NCBI GenBank assembly: GCA_030452985.1
Contig: JAKDLG010000012.1
Span: 1-63,067 of the forward strand
Reading direction: 5' to 3'
DNA: 63,067 nucleotides
Source of the DNA: Humibacillus sp.
Lineage (GTDB): Bacteria; Actinomycetota; Actinomycetes; Actinomycetales; Dermatophilaceae
Part shown: piece after piece, positions 50,911 to 59,088 of the stretch
How positions within the stretch are numbered: the stretch's first letter is position 1
Layout of the letters: each line of letters opens with the position of its first letter
Program-made: the position numbers and the translations under genes
The notes under the pieces: model-generated
Database searches by the model: none
Told to the model about the DNA's origin: nothing
The model's input: only the letters and a program-made list of their open reading frames with translations

Positions 50911-53073
50911 GTGTCTGATTCGCTCTCCCTTGTCGAGCTCGACGCAAAGAGCCGGACCTTCTTGCGCGAAGGTAAGGTGCTCAGCGGCGGCGGCGCTTCG
51001 GAGGTGGCTGTCGAATGGCCCGACGGGATGCGAGAGACAGTTGGTCTGGGCGTCAAGGATGGCCGACTCCGCATGACGGTTCAAACAGGCACCCTGCGCT
51101 ACCGCAAGTTCGTAGACCCAGAGGGGCTTCGTGTCCTTCTCGAGCAGGACCCCGTGGCTGTCTTCGTTCTCGCGCTTCGGCAAGGCCTGAAAGCGCAATC
51201 AAGTAAGGACCTCATCGACAAGGTTGTTCAAGAGTTTCCGCAAGTCGATGCGAGCGCCCTGTGGAGCAAGATCCGACAGGCCTTTGAGGCGCACTCGGAG
51301 GTGCGCTCCGCCGGTACTGGTGCAAAGTTGCGCTACCGCATCGAGCCCAGCCAACTCACCGAGACCTCAAGCTCCTGGGGCGAGCCAACGGTGGAGCCAC
51401 GTGACGGAGTGGGTCCAGCATTCGGCAATGACATGGGGGCAGATCGTGAGGCGCCTAGGGTGTCCCTCTCCGCCGAGAACCCGAGAGGAGCGCAGGCCCA
51501 TCCCGGTTCCTCTGCCTCGGAGAAGGTTGGGAAGCGTCTGTCCGACTCCGCAGGCGAAGCGGCACAGTCTGCGGCAGCAGTCGACCTAGTCAAGGAACTT
51601 CGCGCCCGGTCTCGGGGCAAGACGGGTTCGGCCTCCGACAGCGCGGTCCGCCGTCTTGCGTTTGAAAGAGGGCCGGCGGTCTCGATGGTCGCGGAAGCGC
51701 TAACCAACGGCTTGTCGGATCAGGTCACTGTCCTCATGGCCCATGCGCTCGACACCCCCGTTGCGTCGGGGGTGCAGCTCGGCCATTTTCCGGACGAGGT
51801 GTTGGTGGCTGCCTTTGAGAAGCTGCCACCAAACGCTGCAGCCCTTGGCCTCGCGATCCCGCGACCGTCCAAAATCTCGGACAGCCTGGATGCCGTGAAG
51901 CTGCTGGGGGATATGGCCGCGACAAGAGTGCTAGAACGGGCACAGGAAGAACTCCTGACCATGGCCGCTCCGCCGGACGCAATGAACCACTTGATGAAGC
52001 GTGGCGGCGCGAACCTGGTGCGCCGCACCGTCGAAGCCCCAGGCGGAGCAGTCATCAAGGCTGACAAACTGCTGCGGGCAGTCTCTGCTGTGGCACCTAT
52101 CGATGATGCCGCGGGATCGGACGAGTGGACGGCGAAGATGCTGGCCCGGGCGCTCGAGGCGGCCGCCCCCGGGGATTGGCCGCGAGTAGCTGATTCAGAA
52201 CGGCGCGCCATTGCCAAGCAAGCCTCCCGAGCTCGGCTCCAACCGAGCGGCGGCCGACTGTCCCTCCTGGTGTGGCTCGCCCGTCAGGATCGTGTAGCCC
52301 TGCGCGACCCGGTGTGGTGGGACGGCGTGTCGTTTGACGACCTGTCGGCTGTCGGTTCGACATCGCTAGCAGTGGCTCTAGAAGACGACCACATCAGACG
52401 AAACGTGGTCGCCCCACTAGCAGCAACTGCCCTCAGCGAAGCGGTGACTCGTTCGCGGTTGTTTGTGGTGCTGGCGGCCCCACTATCAGTGGCGAGAGGC
52501 CTCTCGCCAACCCATGTGCAGGAGCACGTCACGAGAGTTTTGCAAGGAGATGAGCTCTCGCGCCGTTGGTTGTCTGCCATCACGGACGCTGAGAACACGC
52601 TAGAGGTTGAGCGGGAGCTGGACCGCACCCAGGCGCGAGAGGCAGCCCTTCGGGAGTCAGCCGAAGCCGCTGGGGAGGCGTCGCAAGTTGCCGAGGACCG
52701 CATCAACGCGCTCGCTGAAAGACTTCGTGGGGCCGAAGCGGACTCTGATCGTTTTCGCGCTTCGAAAAGTCGTCAGATTCGTCTGGACACCCTGCGAGCG
52801 ATGGCGACTTTGGGGGCGTACGTACAAGGGGCAGTTGGCTCGCAAAGCCCCGACCGAATCAGCCAGAGGATAAATTCTCTACTTCGGCGTGAGGGGCTCG
52901 AACCCATCGGTTTCCCTGGAGAAAGAACAGAGTACCTGCCGGCGCGGCACGAGCTAATTGGGACGGCACTCGACGCCGGATCGCCCGTCATTATCAGGGG
53001 TGTCGGCTATATTTTGGTCGACGGCGAAGAGGTCGTAGTCCTTGAGCGGGCTATCGTCGAGGCGATCAACTAG
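50911..53073 (+). CDS. Large coiled-coil protein with C-terminal GrpE-like domain
   Basis: 720 residues from GTG 50911; the frame stays open upstream to 50806 but that part looks non-coding. The first 550 residues were not recognised and look helical and Ala-rich, with a linker at about 150-240. Residues about 555-620 form a charged coiled coil (VERELDRTQAREAALRESAE). The last 100 residues resemble the GrpE head: ISQRINSLLRREGLEPIGF, YLPARHELIG, VIIRGVGYILVDGEEVVVL. GrpE proteins release ADP from Hsp70. The next gene, nine bases on, encodes an Hsp70-like ATPase, so this is probably its dedicated exchange factor fused to a large recognition part. Confidence 0.65.
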   Translation: MSDSLSLVELDAKSRTFLREGKVLSGGGASEVAVEWPDGMRETVGLGVKDGRLRMTVQTGTLRYRKFVDPEGLRVLLEQDPVAVFVLALRQGLKAQSSKDLIDKVVQEFPQVDASALWSKIRQAFEAHSEVRSAGTGAKLRYRIEPSQLTETSSSWGEPTVEPRDGVGPAFGNDMGADREAPRVSLSAENPRGAQAHPGSSASEKVGKRLSDSAGEAAQSAAAVDLVKELRARSRGKTGSASDSAVRRLAFERGPAVSMVAEALTNGLSDQVTVLMAHALDTPVASGVQLGHFPDEVLVAAFEKLPPNAAALGLAIPRPSKISDSLDAVKLLGDMAATRVLERAQEELLTMAAPPDAMNHLMKRGGANLVRRTVEAPGGAVIKADKLLRAVSAVAPIDDAAGSDEWTAKMLARALEAAAPGDWPRVADSERRAIAKQASRARLQPSGGRLSLLVWLARQDRVALRDPVWWDGVSFDDLSAVGSTSLAVALEDDHIRRNVVAPLAATALSEAVTRSRLFVVLAAPLSVARGLSPTHVQEHVTRVLQGDELSRRWLSAITDAENTLEVERELDRTQAREAALRESAEAAGEASQVAEDRINALAERLRGAEADSDRFRASKSRQIRLDTLRAMATLGAYVQGAVGSQSPDRISQRINSLLRREGLEPIGFPGERTEYLPARHELIGTALDAGSPVIIRGVGYILVDGEEVVVLERAIVEAIN

Positions 53074-53081
53074 GGGGAGTC

Positions 53082-54722
53082 GTGGCTCAGCGCACGGTGG
53101 GAGTGGACTTCGGGACCAGTACCACACTGATTGCCGAAAGCACCGCTCGTGGGCGCCCCGAGGTCATCCCTATCGGTCTGTCTACGTCGTGGATGCCGTC
53201 TGTGGCCGTTGCGCGAGATTCTCAGCTTCTCGTCGCAGAAGAAGCCTGGGATATGAACCCAGCCGCTATCGTAAACTCTGTCAAGACCTGCATCACGAAA
53301 CGCCAGGAATGGGTTGACAGCGCTGACGGTTCTTCTCGTCTGAACGCCGATGAAGTTATCGTGGCGATTCTCAAGGAGCTTGCGCTTCGGGCACGCGCAG
53401 AACGGTTACCCATCGCCGACCCGAACGTAACTCGGCTTGGCTGCCCCGCGATGTGGGATGCCCCCCAGCGTGAGCGGCTGCGCGGGCTGGCAGAACGAGC
53501 TGGCTTTGCTGTCGGGCCGGCCACGCTCATCGACGAACCCATCGCTGCTGGACTCACGTGGATCGAAAACCAATCGCGGCTGGGTCGGTATCTCGAAGAC
53601 GCGAGAGTCTTGGTCTTTGACATGGGGGGCGGCACGCTCGATGTTGCGCTGCTGGACGTCACTTCGGGCCCGCGCCAGGAGCCCGCAATCTACGTGATGG
53701 CTTCAGAGGGTGTTGACGAGGCCGGAGACACGCTGGATGAAGCCATCGTCAGCGAGTTCGAGGAGATTCTCGGCGCCCGCGGCGTATCGCTTGACGACCT
53801 TCCGGACCCGCGCCTAGCGCGTGCCTACCTGCGACGGGCCGCAACAGAGGCGAAGCTCGCACTGACCGATAGCCGAGACACGGAAGTTGTGGTCGGCTAT
53901 GGAGGGGGCACGATACCGCCGATGCACTACTCGGCCGAACAGCTCGAGGAAGCGCTCAGGCCACAGCTGGATCGCGCCTGGGACCTGATTTTATCGACAC
54001 TGCGCGCGTCGTATCTGACCCGTGATCGGGGTGCCGTGCCCTCGAAACTGCGGAAGATGACCGATGAAGAATTGACCAAGCCGATTACTCACGTGCTTCT
54101 CGCCGGAGGTATGTCCCTGATTCCAGCAGTGGGAAGATATCTCGCGAAGCGATTCCCCAACGCAAAGCTCCGAGAAATGCCTCGTAACACAGCTCAAGAG
54201 GCAATCTGTACCGGATTGGCGGAGAATGAGTCTTACGCCCAAGTAAACTTGAACCGTCCTGCCTTTAACTTCGTCATCGATTTTGAGCGTGATGGCGCCC
54301 GTGACTCAGTGACTCTGTACGAGGCGTACACCCGCTTCTACGCGCCAAATCAGGCCTTCGTCACTGATCGGCTTGAGTACCGGTGGTCAGACGGCGCCAC
54401 CGCAAGTAGACCTGGCACGCACCGTCTTTTGCCAAGCCGAGGTCAGGGCAGCCTGGCTGTCTACGCATTGGACGGATCGCTGGTACCGCTGCGCTTGGAT
54501 GGTCAGAGCTACGACAGCATGAGGGTGGCGTTCGGCCACCGAGATACCTCGTTCTCGCTATCCCCAGGAGGAGACCTCACGATTTTTGACGGCTCAGGCC
54601 GCTTTCAGACCCTGCGTATCGCCCGTTGGCCAGCCCTCAGTACTGGCTTTGAAGGTCTCGCCGTACCTATCGAGGAAGCGACGTGGGTTCCTGAGCGCAG
54701 ACGCTCGTGGGACAGCAAGTAG
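53082..54722 (+). CDS. Hsp70-like ATPase of a defence-island module
   Basis: 546 residues from GTG 53082 with the ribosome site AGGGGGAG. The actin-like ATPase is complete: VGVDFGTSTTLIAES (phosphate 1) at the start, VLVFDMGGGTLDVALLD (phosphate 2) near 176 and HVLLAGGMSLIPAVGRYLAK (adenosine) near 340. The C-terminal about 150 residues are not a standard DnaK substrate-binding domain plus lid, but a shorter beta-rich region ending in RRRSWDSK. It is not the housekeeping DnaK, which should sit with grpE-dnaJ-hspR. Its partners seem to be the GrpE-like protein upstream and the SNF2 helicase whose gene ends 19 bases away on the other strand. Confidence 0.8.
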   Translation: MAQRTVGVDFGTSTTLIAESTARGRPEVIPIGLSTSWMPSVAVARDSQLLVAEEAWDMNPAAIVNSVKTCITKRQEWVDSADGSSRLNADEVIVAILKELALRARAERLPIADPNVTRLGCPAMWDAPQRERLRGLAERAGFAVGPATLIDEPIAAGLTWIENQSRLGRYLEDARVLVFDMGGGTLDVALLDVTSGPRQEPAIYVMASEGVDEAGDTLDEAIVSEFEEILGARGVSLDDLPDPRLARAYLRRAATEAKLALTDSRDTEVVVGYGGGTIPPMHYSAEQLEEALRPQLDRAWDLILSTLRASYLTRDRGAVPSKLRKMTDEELTKPITHVLLAGGMSLIPAVGRYLAKRFPNAKLREMPRNTAQEAICTGLAENESYAQVNLNRPAFNFVIDFERDGARDSVTLYEAYTRFYAPNQAFVTDRLEYRWSDGATASRPGTHRLLPSRGQGSLAVYALDGSLVPLRLDGQSYDSMRVAFGHRDTSFSLSPGGDLTIFDGSGRFQTLRIARWPALSTGFEGLAVPIEEATWVPERRRSWDSK

Positions 54723-54741
54723 AACAATCCGTAACGGGTCG

Positions 54742-57700
54742 TCAAGGTTTGGCGCCGATCACCTGCATCACAGCAATGGTCGTCGTGGCGAATGAGAACT
54801 GCTGGGCGGCCGCCATATCGACGCTCAGCTGCTCCAGGTCCTGAGTGAGGTTGCGTATTCGACCCTCGGCCATGCGCAGGACTCGTGCGTCACGGCTGTC
54901 TCGTGTTACAAGTTCGTAAGTCGACTGTGCCTTTGCAAGTCTGATCCTCATGGAGACCCTTCGAGCCTCGAGACGGGCGACAGCCAGGGCGTCGTTCTCT
55001 GCTCGCCGGCGAGGCTCTTCAGCGCTCTGACGAGCCCAGGCCAGGTCCCGAAGCCTCGGCATCACGCCCATGATGTCCGTCGGTGGCCGACCCTTCCACG
55101 TTCTCATCGTGCCAGCAGCAAGCGCCTCGAGCACGACGCCACCGACATCGGGAGCGGGCTCATCGAGGTCGAGGTCGATTGCAGCCGCCCAGAGTTCGCG
55201 CGCCGGTCTGATGCCGGTGTGCTCGATCAAGTCGATTTGCAAGGCGAATACTCGGCCAGACGGCAAATTCGGTACCGATGCCACTCCGTACCGCTTGAGT
55301 CTCAAACCTTCAGACTCTAGATGTTGCACGGCAGCATCGATCAGGGGGTGGCGAGCAGAAAGCAACTCGACGTCCCTTGCACTGGCTAGGTCGGCGTCGA
55401 AACTCACATCGATCGGATCCCCCTGGCGCAGGCCACCTTGAAGGCGATTGATCGCACCTGTTGCCGAACGCGACGTTGAGCGTCGCCGCCACAGTGCTTC
55501 AGAGATCGGTGGCGTGCCTCGGAGTGCGAGGACTCCGGGACGTGATGTGGGCTCCAGACTTCCGCCAAGGTTTGTGACGAAGGTTTCCACCATTCGATGG
55601 ATCTCTGCTGCACCGACGTACCGCCCATCGACCGGCCCACTGTCCGCGAGGCCTTCCACAGCGAGATCGTCCAGGGTGGCCAAGACGGCACGCTCCTCAT
55701 TCAGTCTCTCGAGGTCTGCCGCTCTGTTCTCCACAGCCACTGCGATCTCATCGGCACGGCGTTGTCGTTGAGCTGGTGTGAGCCGTGGGTCCAAGAGGCT
55801 TCTGGCCTCCTCCAAAAATATGTCCCGCAAGATGGGTTCGAGGTCACCGATCGAATTCTCGAATACGCCGATCCGGGTGTACAACCGCTCCAGGATGTCC
55901 GACTCGATCGTACCGGGGACGTGCATATTGAGGATCAGGATCTTCTCGTGCTTCTGGCCGAACCGATCCAGCCGTCCGATGCGCTGTTCGACGCGCATGG
56001 GGTTCCATGGCAGGTCGTAGTTGACGATGACGTTGCAAAACTCGAAGTCCAAGCCCTCGGACGCAACTTCACTCGCGACCAGCAGATCGAACTTGCCGTC
56101 TCGAAACGCGTCAATGACTGGCTGCCGCTCGATCATCGGGATGCCGCCGTGCAGTTGGTTAACCGTGAAATCCTTGCGCAGTTCCTCCACCAAGTACGCG
56201 ATCGTGCCGCGGAAAGTCGAGAAGATTAGCGCCTGCCGGATGCCCTTTGCGCGCAGGTGTCGCAGTTCAGTGAGCAGTGATTCCAGTTTGGTGTCGGCCG
56301 GTAAAGGGCGCCCAAGGACTGGCAGCTTAGTGACAGTCAGTTCGTCTTCCTCGTCGGTGGTGCCGAACTCCCTTAGATCCTCTGTATCGTCTGCGTCGCG
56401 CAGCGATGCGCCTGGATCTCGTCGGAGGAGCGTCGACCGTGCCGCCGGGAGGCAGCTCGCGGCCTGGCGAAGCGGCATCTGGGTGGCGAACCCCAGGGGA
56501 GTGTCTCGCTCGAGCGCTCGACCGACGTAATACGCCAGGATCGAGTCGTAGAGTTCCTTTTCCTCGGCGGACCACAGCACCTCGATCTGATGAGGCTCCC
56601 GCACCGCTTTGGCGTCGGGAACGTCGACTTTGCGCGTTCGGGTGACAACGCCACTTAGGGTGTTGAGCTCGTTCACGAGCCGTTTGACCTCCGAACGCTC
56701 GCTGTGATGAAGAGGTCGGTCGAGTTGGGTCAGTGCACTTAGTCGGGCAAAACCCGGACGTTGCGTGACGCTGGCCCCTAGCTGCATGTCGGCGATCGCC
56801 TCCAGCCGGTGATTCTCGTCCTGGCCTTTGCCTCCAAGGGCTAAGTTGCGAGCCACGGCGTTGAGTTGTGCATTGGGCTCTAGCTGCAGATGGAAAACGT
56901 CGCTGTCTTGGAAGAGCCCGTCGTCGAGTAGCGTCAGAAGGTTGTACAGGTCGTCGCTGCGTAGATTGATTGGTGTTGCTGATAGAAAGAGGAGATGGTC
57001 GGCCCAGTCTGACAACATACCGCCGAGCAGGTTTGACTTGGTTGATGCGTTGCGGAAGACATGTGCCTCATCCACCACGATGAGGTCGAAGCGCGGACGA
57101 ACCTTTTGGAGGGCCTCTAGTGTCTCGGTAGCGACGCGCAACGACTCAACTGAGATGATCGCGTGTAATTCAGGATCACTGCCCGTCAACAGTTCATCCG
57201 CCAACGAGCGAAGTCGATTGGGCTTGATGATCTCCAGCTCACGGTCGAATCGTCGGCCCATCTCCATCTTCCACTTGAGAGCCAATGATGACGGTACGAC
57301 CACAAGGGTGCGATGCAAGCGCGATCGTTGTTCGAGTTCGCTCCACACCAAGCCGGCTTCGATGGTCTTTCCCAGGCCGACCTCGTCGGCGATCAGGAGT
57401 CGTCCTGTCGCGGAGTTGAGCATCTTCAGGGCCGGCAGAAACTGGTAAGGGCGGAAGACGGTCTTCGACGTCTTGAACGAATAGAGGGTGTTGGACAATG
57501 GATGCCGGAGTTTGGTCCACGTAAGGGTCAGGGCCACCTCGTCGGCCGTCCCCGGAGCGCCCTGTACCCAGAACCCCGGATCGCGAGGGTCGCCATCGAT
57601 CCGTCGCAATGAGGCTTCACTGACCGTCTGTAGACGTCCATCGATAACGACGTCGAGTCGGTAGCCTGACGGTGTTCGGGTGACCCCTCGGACCCGCCCG

Positions 57701-58116
57701 ATCCGATCGTCACCCAGCAGTTTGACGACGTCGTCGACGTGGATGGTCGCCCCCCCTCCGAATGGAAGGGCGTCGTCCCAGTCCGACAAGAGGGTGAGGC
57801 GGGCTGCCGTTAGATGTGCATTCGGGCCATCGTCCGTAAACCGGCGTCGGGCCGTCGCCTCGGTGGCTTCTGCGTATTCGCCGACGACAAGTAACGCCTC
57901 CCAGTGTCCGTGGCGCAACACACCGTATACGCCGTCGTGGAGTTCGCCTCCATCATGACCCGGCGGCATCTGACGCACTTCGCCGCCCAAGGACTCCACA
58001 TCCTCGACGAGGTGTTCATCGAGTTCCCCGCGGATTAGAACACGTTCTGGCGCTGCGTGTTGGAGCCATGCGAGGCCGGCCGCCAAGGGTCGGTAAGAGA
58101 GATCATCGGTGCTCAC
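54742..58116 (-). CDS. SNF2-family helicase, DrmD/HepA-like
   Basis: 1124 residues from GTG 58116. RLLIADEVGLGKTIEAGLVW (motif I) near 245, LIVVDEAHVFRNAST (motif II) near 350, LLFLSATPINLRSDDLYNL (motif III) near 385 and NPMRVEQRIGRLDRFGQKH (motif VI) near 710 form a full HepA/RapA-type ATPase. About 220 N-terminal residues precede the motor, including a small beta domain (ATIHVDDVVKLLGDDRIGRV). The C-terminal 350 residues end in a coiled coil. The ATPase looks closest to DrmD, the DISARM helicase, but no methylase, drmA or drmB accompanies this copy. It converges on the Hsp70 gene. Confidence 0.82.
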   Translation of the reverse strand: MSTDDLSYRPLAAGLAWLQHAAPERVLIRGELDEHLVEDVESLGGEVRQMPPGHDGGELHDGVYGVLRHGHWEALLVVGEYAEATEATARRRFTDDGPNAHLTAARLTLLSDWDDALPFGGGATIHVDDVVKLLGDDRIGRVRGVTRTPSGYRLDVVIDGRLQTVSEASLRRIDGDPRDPGFWVQGAPGTADEVALTLTWTKLRHPLSNTLYSFKTSKTVFRPYQFLPALKMLNSATGRLLIADEVGLGKTIEAGLVWSELEQRSRLHRTLVVVPSSLALKWKMEMGRRFDRELEIIKPNRLRSLADELLTGSDPELHAIISVESLRVATETLEALQKVRPRFDLIVVDEAHVFRNASTKSNLLGGMLSDWADHLLFLSATPINLRSDDLYNLLTLLDDGLFQDSDVFHLQLEPNAQLNAVARNLALGGKGQDENHRLEAIADMQLGASVTQRPGFARLSALTQLDRPLHHSERSEVKRLVNELNTLSGVVTRTRKVDVPDAKAVREPHQIEVLWSAEEKELYDSILAYYVGRALERDTPLGFATQMPLRQAASCLPAARSTLLRRDPGASLRDADDTEDLREFGTTDEEDELTVTKLPVLGRPLPADTKLESLLTELRHLRAKGIRQALIFSTFRGTIAYLVEELRKDFTVNQLHGGIPMIERQPVIDAFRDGKFDLLVASEVASEGLDFEFCNVIVNYDLPWNPMRVEQRIGRLDRFGQKHEKILILNMHVPGTIESDILERLYTRIGVFENSIGDLEPILRDIFLEEARSLLDPRLTPAQRQRRADEIAVAVENRAADLERLNEERAVLATLDDLAVEGLADSGPVDGRYVGAAEIHRMVETFVTNLGGSLEPTSRPGVLALRGTPPISEALWRRRSTSRSATGAINRLQGGLRQGDPIDVSFDADLASARDVELLSARHPLIDAAVQHLESEGLRLKRYGVASVPNLPSGRVFALQIDLIEHTGIRPARELWAAAIDLDLDEPAPDVGGVVLEALAAGTMRTWKGRPPTDIMGVMPRLRDLAWARQSAEEPRRRAENDALAVARLEARRVSMRIRLAKAQSTYELVTRDSRDARVLRMAEGRIRNLTQDLEQLSVDMAAAQQFSFATTTIAVMQVIGAKP

Positions 58117-58411
58117 GGGCGTCTCTTCCTCGGCGTGGAGCCCGGGTCAACGATTTTGGGGACGAGGCCAAGTTATCCCAGAAGTGGTCAAAGGGGCAGG
58201 TAGCGCCGGAATCGATCGGTATCGAAGACGTCTGGGCGTGCAGCCAAGTCGATCATGACCCCGGCCTAGACGGCTAGGACTTCAGGCACTGGACGGCTTC
58301 TCCAAAGATGTGCAAGGCACGCGGCAACTCAAAACATGCCACCGACTATTGCGGGTATCGACCCTCCACTCGCGCCTAGCCAGTTCGTCCGGCTGTGCCG
58401 CTCCGAGTATG
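58117..58411. other. Gap between SNF2 helicase and tRNA-Phe
   Basis: About 295 bases with no supported gene. No integrase or clear repeat of the tRNA end was found here. It is where an attachment site or integrase remnant would be expected if the tRNA had served as insertion target. Confidence 0.4.
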
Positions 58412-58451
58412 ACGAAGCCGCAGTTCAGAAGACTCTGAGCCGCGGCTTCGT
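58412..58451 (-). terminator. Hairpin directly after tRNA-Phe
   Basis: Perfect ten-base arms ACGAAGCCGC and GCGGCTTCGT flank a 20-base loop, two bases beyond the tRNA 3' end. It probably ends or processes the tRNA transcript. No long T-run follows on the minus strand. Confidence 0.6.
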
Positions 58452-58453
58452 GG

Positions 58454-58529
58454 TGGTGGCCAGGGACGGGGTCGAACCGCCGACCTTTCGATTTTCAGTC
58501 GAACGCTCTACCAACTGAGCTACCTGGCC
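58454..58529 (-). tRNA. tRNA-Phe (anticodon GAA)
   Basis: On the minus strand the gene starts GGCCAGGTAGCTCAGTTGG, has the anticodon loop CTGAAAA, the T arm GGTTCGACC and the acceptor end CTGGCC followed by an encoded ACCA. All four stems pair; total 76 bases with CCA. The 3' end faces the defence island, the side used by most tRNA-targeting integrases. Confidence 0.97.
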
Positions 58530-58666
58530 TCGCGCCGTCCCGAACTATAGCCGAAGCCCAGAGTCGGGCGCACACCGTTCTCGCTGACCCCAGCCGAGTG
58601 GCCACCCAGCCCGCCGAGACCGCGAAGCACTCGGCATCCGAACGCAGGCGCAAACCGAGAGCAGAC

Positions 58667-59000
58667 TCAAGCCGACGGGCCCTTGCCCCGCACGTCTTCG
58701 ACGGCGGTCATCGCCTCGCGCAGCTCGGCCAGCCAGTCGTTCTCGTGCTGGCCGACGAGCTTGACGCACCAGGCGAGCGCCTCGGCGCGCAGCCGGGCGA
58801 CGCCGGCATCCACGAGGGTGTCGAGCACGACCCGCTCGGGCTGGCGCAGCCGGGTCATGGCGGGCGCCGCGACGTGGGTGAACAGCTCGGTGCGGTCGCC
58901 GACCCGAACGGCCCACGAGACCTTGCGGTCGAAGCGGTGCTCGGCCTCGCGGCCGATCGCGATGCGGCGCTCGCGGGTGTCCTCGCGGAACGCCTTGGCG
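58667..59000 (-). pseudogene. Truncated copy of the 61021-61539 gene
   Basis: The 334 bases align base for base, with few changes and no gaps, with 61021-61354, the last two thirds of the full gene. Encoded parts are [28 protein letters not shown] and LVGQHENDWLAELREAMTAV. The match stops abruptly at GCCTTGGCG (58992-59000), and there is no start codon or promoter. Both copies have the same orientation and flank the aldehyde dehydrogenase gene. Confidence 0.8.
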
Positions 59001-59088
59001 TCTGACCCGGAACGACCGCCCCACCCGGCGGTTCAGCCGGTGCACCGTGGGGCTGGGTTAGCCCTCGTCGACGCCGTCGCTCCAGGTC

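Noticed and set aside
53082-54722. Possibility that the Hsp70-like gene is the housekeeping dnaK.
   Set aside because: The C-terminal substrate-binding domain and lid are not standard, length is short, and dnaJ and hspR are absent.
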